This document shows positions 38,245 through 46,334 of a stretch of DNA of 46,737 nucleotides, in pieces. This DNA is from an uncultured Eubacteriales bacterium (GTDB lineage: Bacteria > Bacillota > Clostridia > Oscillospirales > Oscillospiraceae): the NCBI GenBank assembly GCA_900545585.1, contig UQZR01000022.1, positions 1 to 46,737 on the forward strand, in the 5' to 3' direction. How positions within the stretch are numbered: the stretch's first letter is position 1; the number at the start of each line of letters is the position of its first letter. Position numbers and translations under genes: made by a program. The notes under the pieces were generated by a model. That model saw only the letters and a list, made by a program, of their open reading frames with translations. It was not told the DNA's origin and did no database searches.

Positions 38245-39479
38245 GTCGTCCACTCCTTTTCGATCTGCGCTGCTACCTCCTCCGGTGTGCCGTCCCCATC
38301 CACGCGGAGGTCCGCCGCGGCGCAGTAGAGGTCGTACCGCTCGGCGTACCGGCAGCACAGCGCATCGGTATCGGCGGAAAGGGGCCGGTCCGCCGCCGCA
38401 GTCAGCTTGTCCAGCGAGCGGTCCAGAAAGACGAGCCGCCCGCTGCGGCGCAGCGCGTGGAGGTTCTCCTCCCGCAGAATGGCGCCGCCGCCGGTGGCAA
38501 TGACCCTGCCGCCTGCGCCGGCCGCAGCCGCCACCGCCTCCTGCTCCCGCTGCCGGAAAGCGCTCTCGCCCTCCGCCGCAAAATAGGCAGGGATGGTCAT
38601 GCCCACCGCCTGCTCCACCATGGCGTCCGTGTCCATAAAGGTCTTGCCGGTGCGCTGCGCCAGCAGCTGCCCTACCGTGGTCTTGCCGGAGGTGGGCATA
38701 CCGATGAGCACGATGTTCTCCATCTGCCGCCGTACCGTGTGATAGGCCAGGTCGATCTCCGCCTGCGATGCCGTGCAGCCCCGAAACAGGGCGCCGGCAT
38801 AGGCGGCCTGCGCCGCCAGCATGTAGAGGCCGCCCTCTGCGTCGATGCCGCGCCGCCGGGCGTTCAGCACCAGATCGGTGCGCAGGGGGTTATACACCGC
38901 GTCCACCACGCCCTCCAGCCGGGGGAAATCCTCCAGATCCACGGGGCAGGCGTCCACATCGGGGTACATGCCGCAGGGCGTCGTGTTGATGATGCAGGCC
39001 GCGTCGCCGTGTTCCGCCGCCGCCTGCGGATAGGTGATGGCGTCGTCCTTGCCGCAGCGGGACACGCGGTATATCTCCGCGGCATGCAGCTGCGCCGCGG
39101 CGGCCCGCGCGGTCTTGGAGGTGCCGCCGGTGCCCAGGATGAGCACCTTCTTGCCGGCAAGCGTCAGTCTCATGCGGCGGATGAGCGCCAGCATTCCCGG
39201 CAGGTCCGTGTTGTCGCCCACCAGTCTGCCGTTCCGGTTCACCACGGTGTTCACCGCGCCGATGGCCCGTGCCGTCTCGCTGAGCTCGTCCAGATAGGGG
39301 ATGACCTGCTCCTTATAGGGGATGGTCACATTGATGCCCGCAAAATCCCGTTTTTCCAGAAAGCCGGCCAGTTCCTCCGGCTCCAGTTCCCAGAGCTCAT
39401 AGCTGTAATCCGCCAGCGCATGGTGGATCTGGCAGGAGTAGCTGTGCCCCAGCCGCCGGCCGATCAGTCCGCATCTCAT
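38241..39479 (-). CDS. aroE-aroK: Bifunctional shikimate dehydrogenase / shikimate kinase fusion
   Basis: A 412-residue fusion covering two consecutive pathway steps. Residues 1 to about 250 are shikimate dehydrogenase: the substrate-site Lys56 (NVTIPYKEQV) and Asp92 (GDNTDLPG), and a dinucleotide loop GTGGTSKTARAA that departs from the usual GAGGAA form. From about 253 (ENIVLIGMPTSGKTTVGQ) the sequence is shikimate kinase: P-loop GMPTSGKT (260-267), FMDTDAMVE, and ATGGGAIL. A Met at the junction (residue 253) might also allow separate start of the kinase. It overlaps aroC upstream and aroQ downstream by 4 bases each. Confidence 0.94.
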   Translation of the reverse strand: MRCGLIGRRLGHSYSCQIHHALADYSYELWELEPEELAGFLEKRDFAGINVTIPYKEQVIPYLDELSETARAIGAVNTVVNRNGRLVGDNTDLPGMLALIRRMRLTLAGKKVLILGTGGTSKTARAAAAQLHAAEIYRVSRCGKDDAITYPQAAAEHGDAACIINTTPCGMYPDVDACPVDLEDFPRLEGVVDAVYNPLRTDLVLNARRRGIDAEGGLYMLAAQAAYAGALFRGCTASQAEIDLAYHTVRRQMENIVLIGMPTSGKTTVGQLLAQRTGKTFMDTDAMVEQAVGMTIPAYFAAEGESAFRQREQEAVAAAAGAGGRVIATGGGAILREENLHALRRSGRLVFLDRSLDKLTAAADRPLSADTDALCCRYAERYDLYCAAADLRVDGDGTPEEVAAQIEKEWTT

Positions 39480-40576
39480 CGCCCTGCCTCCTTTATAAAA
39501 TAGTCCGTGCCGAAGCGCTGGGCCAGCAGGTCGCACAGCACCAGCGCCGTCACGCTGTCCAGCACGGGGCAGATGCGGCGGATGATGGCCGGATCGTGGC
39601 GTCCGTGGATGGTCAGCTCCGCATCCTGCCCATGGAGGAAGTCCACGGTCTGCTGGGGCTGTCCGATGGACGGCGTGGGCTTCACGGCACACTGGAACAC
39701 CACATCCATACCGTTGGTGATGCCGCCGTTGATGCCGCCGTTGTGGTTGGTGGCCGTCACCACCCGCCCGTCCCGCATGCGGAACGGGTCGTTGACCTCC
39801 GAGCCGCTGCCGCAGGCCATGGAAAAGCCGCCGCCGAACTCGATGCCCTTGACGCCGCCGACGGAGAACACCGCGTGGCTCAGAAGGCTCTCCACGCTGT
39901 CGAACCACGGCTCGCCCACGCCGGCGGGCAGGCCGCACACGGCGGTCTGGGTGATGCCGCCCACGCTGTCCTGCCGCTCTCTGGCCTGTAATATCCTCTT
40001 GCCCACGGCCTGCGCCGCCTCATGGGTCAGGGTGGGAAACGGCGCCTCCTGCAGAGCCGCCACGTCCGATGCAGCCTCCGCCGCGAAGGGCCGGTCCCAC
40101 ACGTCGCCGCAGCGCAGGATGTGAGTACCCACGGTGACGCCCACGCCTGCCAGCGCGGACAGCAGGATGGCACCTGCCGCCGCCAGCGGCGCGGTGACGC
40201 GGCCGGAAAAATGGCCGCCGCCCCGCCAGTCCTCATAGCCGTGGTATTTGCAGTAGGCGGCATAGTCCGCGTGGGAGGGCCGCGCCAGCCCATAGGCATA
40301 GTCCCCGCTGCGCACGTTCTCGTTGGGGATGATGATGGCCACCGGCGTTCCGGTGGTGCGTCCCTGAAACACGCCGCTGAGGATCTGATAGCGATCCGGC
40401 TCCTGCCGCGGGGTGTCCAGCGCCGTGGCGGGACGGCGGCGAGCCAGCTGGCGGCGGATGCGCTCCTCGTCCACCGGCAGTCCCGGGGCCAGACCGTCCA
40501 GCACCACGCCCACGGCAGGGCCGTGACTCTCCCCGAAAATGGTCAGCGTCACCGCCTGTCCAAAGGTATTTTTCAT
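39476..40576 (-). CDS. aroC: Chorismate synthase
   Basis: A 366-residue FMN-dependent enzyme that removes phosphate from EPSP to give chorismate. Family marks are TIFGESHGPAVGVVLDG, RRPATALDTPRQEPD, EDWRGGGHFSGRVTA, GVKGIEFGGGFSMACGSGSEVND and TNHNGGINGGITNGMDVVFQ. Length is standard. The ATG at 40576 overlaps the aroB stop by 4 bases. Confidence 0.97.
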   Translation of the reverse strand: MKNTFGQAVTLTIFGESHGPAVGVVLDGLAPGLPVDEERIRRQLARRRPATALDTPRQEPDRYQILSGVFQGRTTGTPVAIIIPNENVRSGDYAYGLARPSHADYAAYCKYHGYEDWRGGGHFSGRVTAPLAAAGAILLSALAGVGVTVGTHILRCGDVWDRPFAAEAASDVAALQEAPFPTLTHEAAQAVGKRILQARERQDSVGGITQTAVCGLPAGVGEPWFDSVESLLSHAVFSVGGVKGIEFGGGFSMACGSGSEVNDPFRMRDGRVVTATNHNGGINGGITNGMDVVFQCAVKPTPSIGQPQQTVDFLHGQDAELTIHGRHDPAIIRRICPVLDSVTALVLCDLLAQRFGTDYFIKEAGR

Positions 40577-41583
40577 GTCTCTGCTCCCTCCCAGCGCCGG
40601 AGTATCTCCTCCGGCGTCTCTTTTTCCATGCGGAATGCGCCCGCCTCATCCGCCAGCACGATGCAGATCTCGCCGGAGGCGGCCTTTTTGTCGTGCCGCA
40701 GGTATGGCAGCAGCTGCCGGGCCGTAAAGCCGCAGGTCGTGGGCAGGCCGCACTTCCGCAGAATGCCCGCCAGCCGATGCCGCAGCGCCGGCGCACACAT
40801 GGGCAGCATACCCAGCGCCACGCACTCGCCATGGAGGAGCTCCCCTCCCGCACAGCTTTCAATGGCGTGGCCGATGGTGTGCCCGAAATTCAGCACGCGG
40901 CGCAGCCCCTGCTCCGTGGGGTCCTGCTCCACCACCCGCGCCTTGATGGCCAGAGAGCGGGCGATGATCTCCGGCAGGTCCGCCGTCAGGTCGGCGCTGT
41001 TCTCGATCAGCGCCAGCAGCGCCGCATCGCAGGTCACGGCCATCTTCACACTCTCGGCCAGTCCCGCGGCCACCTGCCGCGGCGGCAGCGAACGGAGGGT
41101 ATCCGTGTCGATCAGCACGGCACGGGGCTGGTGGAACGCGCCCACGATGTTCTTCACGCCGTCCATGTCGATGGCGGTCTTGCCGCCGACGGAGGAGTCC
41201 ACCTGGGCCAGCAGCGTGGTGGGCACGTTGTAGAAATCCACGCCCCGCATGTAGGTGGCGGCGGCGAAGCCCGCCAGATCCCCCGCCATGCCGCCGCCCA
41301 CGGCGGCCACGCAGTCGCCGCGATCCATGCCCAGGGCCAGCATCTCCCGCAGGAGGCACTGGTAATTGTCCATATTTTTGCTGTTCTCTCCGGCGGGGAG
41401 CGTGCAGATGCGGGCCTGACGGCACGCGCACGCCACCGTCCGGGCGTACTCCCGCGGCACGCCGCTGTCAGTCACCACCAGCACCCGCCGCGCCAGAGAC
41501 AAGTGCTGCCCCGCCCGGGCCAGTGCGCCTGCCTCCAGCAGGATGGGATAGCTCTGCGCTCCCAGTGAAACGGAAATGACCAT
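40573..41583 (-). CDS. aroB: 3-dehydroquinate synthase
   Basis: A 336-residue NAD-dependent enzyme that cyclises DAHP to 3-dehydroquinate. It shows LPAGENSKNMDNYQ, VAAVGGGMAGDLAGFAAATYMRGVDFYNVPTTLLAQVDSSVGGKTAID around the active site, GLAESVKMAVTCD, and the metal-ligand motif NFGHTIGHAIE. It is slightly shorter than the usual 350-360. The ATG at 41583 lies 11 bases after the pheA stop; the open frame running upstream into pheA is rejected. Confidence 0.96.
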   Translation of the reverse strand: MVISVSLGAQSYPILLEAGALARAGQHLSLARRVLVVTDSGVPREYARTVACACRQARICTLPAGENSKNMDNYQCLLREMLALGMDRGDCVAAVGGGMAGDLAGFAAATYMRGVDFYNVPTTLLAQVDSSVGGKTAIDMDGVKNIVGAFHQPRAVLIDTDTLRSLPPRQVAAGLAESVKMAVTCDAALLALIENSADLTADLPEIIARSLAIKARVVEQDPTEQGLRRVLNFGHTIGHAIESCAGGELLHGECVALGMLPMCAPALRHRLAGILRKCGLPTTCGFTARQLLPYLRHDKKAASGEICIVLADEAGAFRMEKETPEEILRRWEGAET

Positions 41584-41594
41584 GGCTTCTCTCC

Positions 41595-42692
41595 TCAGAT
41601 GTTGTTGGCGTAGTACGCGCCCACCAGCCGGAGCTTGGCGCAGGTGGCGGACAGCTCCTGCAGCATCTCGCGGCCATTGGTGTTGTTGATGCAGCCCTCG
41701 GCCTCCACGTAGAAGAAGTACTTCCACGAAAGCCCCTTCATGGGGCGGCTCCGCAGGGTACGCATGTTGTAGCCGTGGGCGCCGATGATGTTCAGCGTCT
41801 GCGCCAGCGAGCCGGCGTCGTTCTGCACGGTGAACACCAGCACAAAGTTCTCATCCTCCCGCTTTTTGGTGGTCTCCGGCTGGTTCTGGATACGGGACAG
41901 CGCGGCAAAGCGGGTGGTATTGGTCCGCATGGTGTTGACGCCCCGCTCCAGCACCCGCAGGCCGAACACCTCCGCCGCGTCCTCGGAGGCGATGGCCGCC
42001 AGTGCGGGGTCATTGGCCCGGCGCACATATTCCGCGGCCGCCGCTGTGTTGGAGTAGGGCTCCGCCGCATAGCCGTGGCTCCGAATGTAGTCATCGCACT
42101 GCCGCAGCGCCTGGGGATGGCTGACCACGGTCCTGACCGTGTCCGCCGCAGCCCCCTCCACGCCCAGCAGGCTGTGGTCGATCTCCATGTCCAGCACCTG
42201 GTTGATATACAGCTCGCCGGAGAACAGCAGGTCCATCACGGCGCCTACCTCACCGGCGTAGCTGTTCTCCAGCGGCAGCACCACGCTGTCCGCCTCTCCC
42301 AGCTCCACCGCCCTGTGGGCCGCGGCAAAGTCGGGGTAGGCGACGAGCTGCGCCTCCGGAAACATGCGCCGCGCCGCCAGATAGCCGTAGGCCCCCTTCA
42401 CGCCGCTGTACGCCACCTTCATACCGTTGAGCAGCTTGCTCTGGTAGGCGCAGGACAGGTCCAGGATGCCCCGCAGGAACTGCACGTAGTACGCGGCCAC
42501 CGCCGGGTCCCGGATGCTCCTGCGGTTGCGGTCGATCAGCTCCCGCTCCCGCTCGGCGTCCCGAATGGACAGTCCCCGCTCCTTCTTGAAATCCGCCACC
42601 CGGGCGCTCATCTCCATGCGCTTTTGAAACAGCTGCGCCATTTGCTCGTCAATGCTGTTGATATTCTCTCTGATCTGATCCAGCTCACTCAT
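41595..42692 (-). CDS. pheA: Bifunctional chorismate mutase / prephenate dehydratase (P-protein)
   Basis: A 365-residue enzyme making phenylpyruvate from chorismate. Residues 1-88 are an AroQ-type chorismate mutase helix bundle (Arg8, QLFQKRMEMSARVADFKKERG). Residues 91-270 are prephenate dehydratase (YSGVKGAYGYLAARRMF, LPLENSYAGEVGAVMDLL, catalytic Thr-Arg-Phe at 260-262). Residues about 280-365 are an ACT domain. In that domain the usual Phe-binding pair GALV and ESRP read GSLA (294-297) and RSRP (314-317). It is the first structural gene of the aro operon, 22 bases after the attenuator T-run. The ATG at 42692 has aaagg ten bases upstream. Confidence 0.96.
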   Translation of the reverse strand: MSELDQIRENINSIDEQMAQLFQKRMEMSARVADFKKERGLSIRDAERERELIDRNRRSIRDPAVAAYYVQFLRGILDLSCAYQSKLLNGMKVAYSGVKGAYGYLAARRMFPEAQLVAYPDFAAAHRAVELGEADSVVLPLENSYAGEVGAVMDLLFSGELYINQVLDMEIDHSLLGVEGAAADTVRTVVSHPQALRQCDDYIRSHGYAAEPYSNTAAAAEYVRRANDPALAAIASEDAAEVFGLRVLERGVNTMRTNTTRFAALSRIQNQPETTKKREDENFVLVFTVQNDAGSLAQTLNIIGAHGYNMRTLRSRPMKGLSWKYFFYVEAEGCINNTNGREMLQELSATCAKLRLVGAYYANNI

Positions 42693-42715
42693 TGTTGTAC
42701 AACCTTTCCTAGCAC

Positions 42716-42746
42716 AAAAAAATCGGTCCTCCTGTCTGGAAGGCCG
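42716..42746 (-). terminator. Attenuator terminator before pheA
   Basis: On the minus strand cggccttcc (42746-42738) pairs with ggaggaccg (42732-42724) with one mismatch and one G-T pair, loop agaca, followed by TTTTTTT. It lies between the Phe-rich leader ORF and pheA. The sequence cagacagg within its loop and 3' arm can instead pair with cctgt-gt-ctg at the end of the leader ORF (42793-42784), a plausible antiterminator. Confidence 0.75.
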
Positions 42747-42782
42747 TTCAAGACGCGAATATGCCGGTTTTCTACCGCACGT

Positions 42783-42950
42783 TCAGACACAGGCTCCCAG
42801 AGGCATTTCCTTGCCGGTAAGGGCAAAAAAGCCAAAAAAGTGCAGCGCGCCAAAGGGCACGCTGCACGTAAAGCCGAAATCAGTCTGCGCAGGGGCAGAA
42901 TGGGCGCACTTCACCACGGCATTACCGGAACGCATCGCGCAGCGAGCCAT
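42783..42950 (-). CDS. Phenylalanine-rich leader peptide of the aro operon (attenuator)
   Basis: An unlisted 55-residue ORF in the leader of pheA. It starts at ATG 42950, nine bases after a perfect AGGAGG, within about 25 bases of the predicted transcription start, and stops at 42785-42783. The second half holds seven Phe codons: Phe25, 27, 33 and then the cluster H-F-F-G-F-F at 37-42, where all four are TTT. No other part of the window has such density. The stop is followed within about 40 bases by the attenuator terminator. It reads as a sensor: ribosome stalling on Phe codons when Phe-tRNA is short would favour antitermination (inference from the general mechanism of pheL-type leaders). 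Confidence 0.75.
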   Translation of the reverse strand: MARCAMRSGNAVVKCAHSAPAQTDFGFTCSVPFGALHFFGFFALTGKEMPLGACV

Positions 42951-42981
42951 GGCAGCACACCTCCTGCTGAAATATAGGTGA

Positions 42982-43010
42982 ATTGTATGCTATTTTTTTC
43001 TCCCCGTCAA
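42982..43010 (-). promoter_or_regulatory. Sigma-A promoter of the aro operon
   Basis: On the minus strand TTGACG (43010-43005) and TACAAT (42987-42982) are exactly 17 bases apart. Transcription start is predicted near 42975, about 25 bases before the leader ORF. 43011-43111 holds nothing else that I can support. Confidence 0.82.
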
Positions 43011-43111
43011 GAGGACATCCGCACTTTTCCCATCTACACAAAAATTTCTCCCCTCCCGCCGCCGGCTCTGTACGATGCAGGCGGGCCGTATGGGGTGATG
43101 ACAGCGCAAAG

Positions 43112-43154
43112 GTCCCCCTGCTTTCGCTGACAGGGAAAGCAGGGGGACTTTTTT
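43112..43154. terminator. Terminator hairpin after the pot operon
   Basis: gtccccctgctttc (43112-43125) pairs with gaaagcagggggac (43135-43148), a 14-bp stem. The T-run is strong on the plus strand (TTTTTT, 43149-43154) and weak on the minus strand (CCTTTG). In context it closes the minus-strand pot operon. Confidence 0.7.
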
Positions 43155-43179
43155 GTTTTGCAGGCGGAGACGTCCCGCG

Positions 43180-43503
43180 TCAGAACCAGTCGGAGGCTTC
43201 TTCCTCCAGCGCCTCGATGTAGAAGCTCACGGGACGGAACCCGTCGTTGCAGGACACCATGGCGCTTTTCTTGTTCTTCATCCACCCCTTATAGATGTCG
43301 CTCCCGCCGTAGGCCAGCGTCATCACGAAGGGCGAGATGCTGGACCAGGCGCTGTCGCACATCCCCTCCGGCTGGCGCCAGCCGTCCGCGATGAACACCT
43401 GCCCCAGCTGCATATCGCAGGCATGCTCCAGCGGGTTTTCATACGCGGCGGACAGGTCCGGATAGGACGCCATGCGCATGACGGTGATCCTGATCTTTTT
43501 CAT
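43180..43503 (-). CDS. TIGR04076-type small protein
   Basis: A 107-residue protein resembling the TIGR04076 family of short conserved proteins of unknown function: it starts KKIRITVMRMASYPDLSAAYEN and continues MQLGQVFIADGWRQPEGMCDSAWSSISPFVMTLAYGG, which fits the family's K-V-I-V start and central PEG-C-WAW-I region as I recall it. The C-terminus SCNDGFRPVSFYIEALE is also typical. The ATG at 43503 has ggag nine bases upstream. It lies 15 bases after potD and is probably co-transcribed with it. Confidence 0.7.
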   Translation of the reverse strand: MKKIRITVMRMASYPDLSAAYENPLEHACDMQLGQVFIADGWRQPEGMCDSAWSSISPFVMTLAYGGSDIYKGWMKNKKSAMVSCNDGFRPVSFYIEALEEEASDWF

Positions 43504-43518
43504 GATGCGGCACTCCTA

Positions 43519-44613
43519 TCAGCTGTTGGAGCTGGCCATCACGTTGGAGATGAACAGGTCGTACATCTCCAGGCTCTCGGAGGACAGAGAGGACAGTGTG
43601 AAGAAATTCGCGCTCTCGGGGATGTCAAACGCCTTGAACAGCTCCTTGTACTCGTCGGTCAGGTAGGCGATGCAGGCCTCGTTCACCGGCACGCCGGGGT
43701 ACTTCATGACATTGTCGGCGTAGTTCTTGGCGTCGTGGATATAGTTGATGAGCAGCTCAGCCTCCTCGGCCTTGGTGCTGGAGGCCGGAATGGCCAGCAT
43801 CCACTCGCCTTTGGAGTACCAGCCATCAGGCAGGGTGATCAGCTCATAATTGCCATCGGGGTCCTCCTGCTTGACCAGCACATAGTCGGTGGTATAGGTG
43901 AAGGCCACGCTGCAGTCGCCGTTTTCCAGAGAGGTACGGGGCGCGCCGTTGTCATAGACCTTCACGTTGCTGTTGAACTGGCACAGCCAATCGAACACGG
44001 CGTCCAGATCCGCCTGGTTCTCGCTGTTGGGGTCAAAGCCATTCTCCGCCAGCGTGGTGGCCACGAACCGGCGGTCGATGTCTGTGGAGACGATCTGCCC
44101 CTTCAGGGCGGGGTCCGCCAGATCAGACCACTTGGTGATCTCGATGGGGCAGGTATCCTTGTTCACGATGATGGACATGGAGCCGCACATGTAGGGAACG
44201 CTGTAATCCTCCTCGCCGGGGTAATCATAGGTGTTGAATTCGTCGTACAGGTTGACCAGATTGGGGATCTTGCTCTTGTCGATCTTCTGCAGCAGGTTTT
44301 CCTGCAGCATCTGGTGTACCGTTTCCTGGCAGGGATTGATGATGTCGAAGTCGTCGCCGGTCTCCACGCGGGTGATGTTGTCCTCCTCATAGGACAGGTA
44401 GGTGATGTTCACCTGAATGCCGTACTCCTGTTCAAAGGCGGCCAGCACATCCTCGGACACATAGTCGGGGTAGACCAGAATGTTGATGGAATCGGCGTAG
44501 CCGGTGTCGCCGTCGGCGGCGGCATCCTGCTGGGTCTCCTGCTTCTCGCCGCAGGCGGTGAGGGAGGCCAGCACTCCCAGGGCCAGCAGCGCGGCCAAAA
44601 GTTTCTTCTTCAT
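43519..44613 (-). CDS. potD: Spermidine/putrescine ABC transporter substrate-binding lipoprotein
   Basis: A 364-residue solute-binding protein with a signal peptide and lipobox LASLTAC (Cys21), so tethered outside the membrane. The mature part has the PotD/PotF pattern: INILVYPDYVSEDVLAAFEQEYGIQVN, then YLSYEEDN, DFDIINPCQETVHQML, and PYMCGSMSIIVNKD. The IPASSTKAEEAELLINYI segment near the end is also typical. The polyamine ligand is assigned by family and operon. It follows potC by 19 bases. Confidence 0.9.
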   Translation of the reverse strand: MKKKLLAALLALGVLASLTACGEKQETQQDAAADGDTGYADSINILVYPDYVSEDVLAAFEQEYGIQVNITYLSYEEDNITRVETGDDFDIINPCQETVHQMLQENLLQKIDKSKIPNLVNLYDEFNTYDYPGEEDYSVPYMCGSMSIIVNKDTCPIEITKWSDLADPALKGQIVSTDIDRRFVATTLAENGFDPNSENQADLDAVFDWLCQFNSNVKVYDNGAPRTSLENGDCSVAFTYTTDYVLVKQEDPDGNYELITLPDGWYSKGEWMLAIPASSTKAEEAELLINYIHDAKNYADNVMKYPGVPVNEACIAYLTDEYKELFKAFDIPESANFFTLSSLSSESLEMYDLFISNVMASSNS

Positions 44614-44632
44614 GTTTGTGAGCTCCTTTCTC

Positions 44633-45472
44633 CTAATTCTCTGTTTGTGTTTGATGGAATGGTTCTATTTTTGCGGCAGCGCGGTCCTGCCTGCCCTTCA
44701 GCAGCAGATAGACGGCAACTCCCAGAAAAATCAGGCCGGATATGATCGTCTCCAGCGCGTTGATCTCCGGTGAAACGCCCTTGCGGATGGAGTTGTAGAT
44801 CTTCATGGGGAACGTGAGGCAGTTGGGTCCGGCCAGGAAGTCCGCCATGACCACATCGTCCAGCGTCAGCGCAAAGCTCAGCAGTGCGCCGGTGAAGATG
44901 CCCGGGGCGATAGACGGCAGCGTGATGCGGAAGAACGTCTCTACTCCGCTGGCGCCCAGATCCATGCTGGCCTCCTCCACCGAGCGGTCCAGTCCCAGAA
45001 AGCGGGTCCGCACCGTCAGGATCATATAGGGCAGCATCAAAATCACGTTTCCCAACACCACGGCCCAGAAGCCCTTCTTCAGGCCCATGAGCACCAGCAG
45101 CGCCATCAGAGGCACCGCAAACACCACACCCGGGACGATCATGGGCAGGTACACCGAATAGGTCAGGGCGTTCCGTCCGAAGAACCGGTAGCGCGTCAGG
45201 CCCATGGCGCCCAGCGTGCCGATGATCACCACGATCAGCGTGGACAGCAGTGAGATCTTCAGCGACAGGCTGAAGGACTGCCACAGCTGCGCGTCCCGAA
45301 ACAGCTTGCCGTACCACTCGGTGGTGAAGCCCGTCCACCACTTGTTGCTGGGCTGCCGGTTGAAGGAATACACCACCATGATCACGGTGGGGATGTAGAT
45401 AAAGGCGAACAGCAGCACCGCGTATACCACGCCCAGCTTATCGCCGATGCTTTTCTTTTTCACGCGGTTCAT
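44633..45472 (-). CDS. potC: Spermidine/putrescine ABC transporter permease PotC
   Basis: A 279-residue permease with six TM helices. The EAA-type coupling loop EEASMDLGASGVETFFRITLPSIAPGI contacts the ATPase. The N-terminal FAFIYIPTVIMVVYSFN is typical of PotC. The ATG at 45472 overlaps the potB stop by 4 bases, and potD follows. Confidence 0.92.
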   Translation of the reverse strand: MNRVKKKSIGDKLGVVYAVLLFAFIYIPTVIMVVYSFNRQPSNKWWTGFTTEWYGKLFRDAQLWQSFSLSLKISLLSTLIVVIIGTLGAMGLTRYRFFGRNALTYSVYLPMIVPGVVFAVPLMALLVLMGLKKGFWAVVLGNVILMLPYMILTVRTRFLGLDRSVEEASMDLGASGVETFFRITLPSIAPGIFTGALLSFALTLDDVVMADFLAGPNCLTFPMKIYNSIRKGVSPEINALETIISGLIFLGVAVYLLLKGRQDRAAAKIEPFHQTQTEN

Positions 45473-46326
45473 AGGCCCCCCTCCATCACGTCGGCCCTGC
45501 TGACGCGGGCGTACAGGTATACCAGGATCATGGTGCCCGCGATCAGGAACACCGACAGTGCGCTGCCCAGCGGCCAGTTGCGGGAGGACATGAACTGATC
45601 CTTGATGAGGTTTCCGATCAGCAGCGTCTTGCTGCCGCCCAGCACGTCCGCCACGAAGTAGTTTCCGATGGACGGCACAAAGGAGATGATGGCCGCGGCG
45701 TACACACCGGGCATGGTCATGGGCAGCGTGATCCTGAAAAACGTTTTGACACGCCCCGCCCCCAGATCATAGGACGCCTCCAGCAGCGCCTTGTCCAGCC
45801 GCTCGATGGACGAGTACATGGGCAGCACCGCATAGGGGATGCAGACGTACACCAGCCCCAGCACCACGGCGCTTTCGCTGTACAGAAAATCGGCGCTCCA
45901 CGTCATCCCCAGTCTGGTCAGAATACCGGTGAGGATGCCCTTCGTGTTGAACAGAGTGATGTAGCTGTACAGCCGGATCAGGCTGTTGGTAAAGTACGGG
46001 ATCATCATCAGGATGATGAGGTTGGACGCCACGCGGCGGCTGCACCGCGACAGCATGTAGGCCATGGGGTAGGACACCAGGAGGATAATGACCGTGGACA
46101 CCAGCGACATCCGCACACTGTTCCAGATAGCCACCAGATACGCTTTTTCAAACAGAGCCTTGTATCCGTTGAAGGATACCGTGAACTCCACGCCGCCATA
46201 GGACGGCCGCGTCATGATGCTCATCAGGCACACATACAGCAGCGGAAGTACCACCAGAAGCAGCATCTCTGCGGCGTAGGGCCCTACGCTGGCCAGCACG
46301 GCCAGTCTCGTTCCTTTTTTCTTCAT
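45469..46326 (-). CDS. potB: Spermidine/putrescine ABC transporter permease PotB
   Basis: A 285-residue permease with six TM helices. It carries the coupling loop LLEASYDLGAGRVKTFFRITLPMTMPGV. LMMIPYFTNSLIRLYSYITLF is a conserved PotB segment. The ATG at 46326 lies 8 bases past the potA stop. PotB and PotC form the membrane channel of the importer. Confidence 0.92.
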   Translation of the reverse strand: MKKKGTRLAVLASVGPYAAEMLLLVVLPLLYVCLMSIMTRPSYGGVEFTVSFNGYKALFEKAYLVAIWNSVRMSLVSTVIILLVSYPMAYMLSRCSRRVASNLIILMMIPYFTNSLIRLYSYITLFNTKGILTGILTRLGMTWSADFLYSESAVVLGLVYVCIPYAVLPMYSSIERLDKALLEASYDLGAGRVKTFFRITLPMTMPGVYAAAIISFVPSIGNYFVADVLGGSKTLLIGNLIKDQFMSSRNWPLGSALSVFLIAGTMILVYLYARVSRADVMEGGL

Positions 46327-46334
46327 GACGCCGC

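Noticed and set aside
42693..42990. T-box riboswitch in the pheA leader
   Set aside because: I looked for the conserved AGGGTGG-ACCGCG T-box sequence on the minus strand and did not find it. A translated Phe-rich ORF explains the leader better.
43034..43285. 83-codon minus-strand frame after the pot operon
   Set aside because: It overlaps the TIGR04076 gene in another frame and crosses the terminator hairpin.
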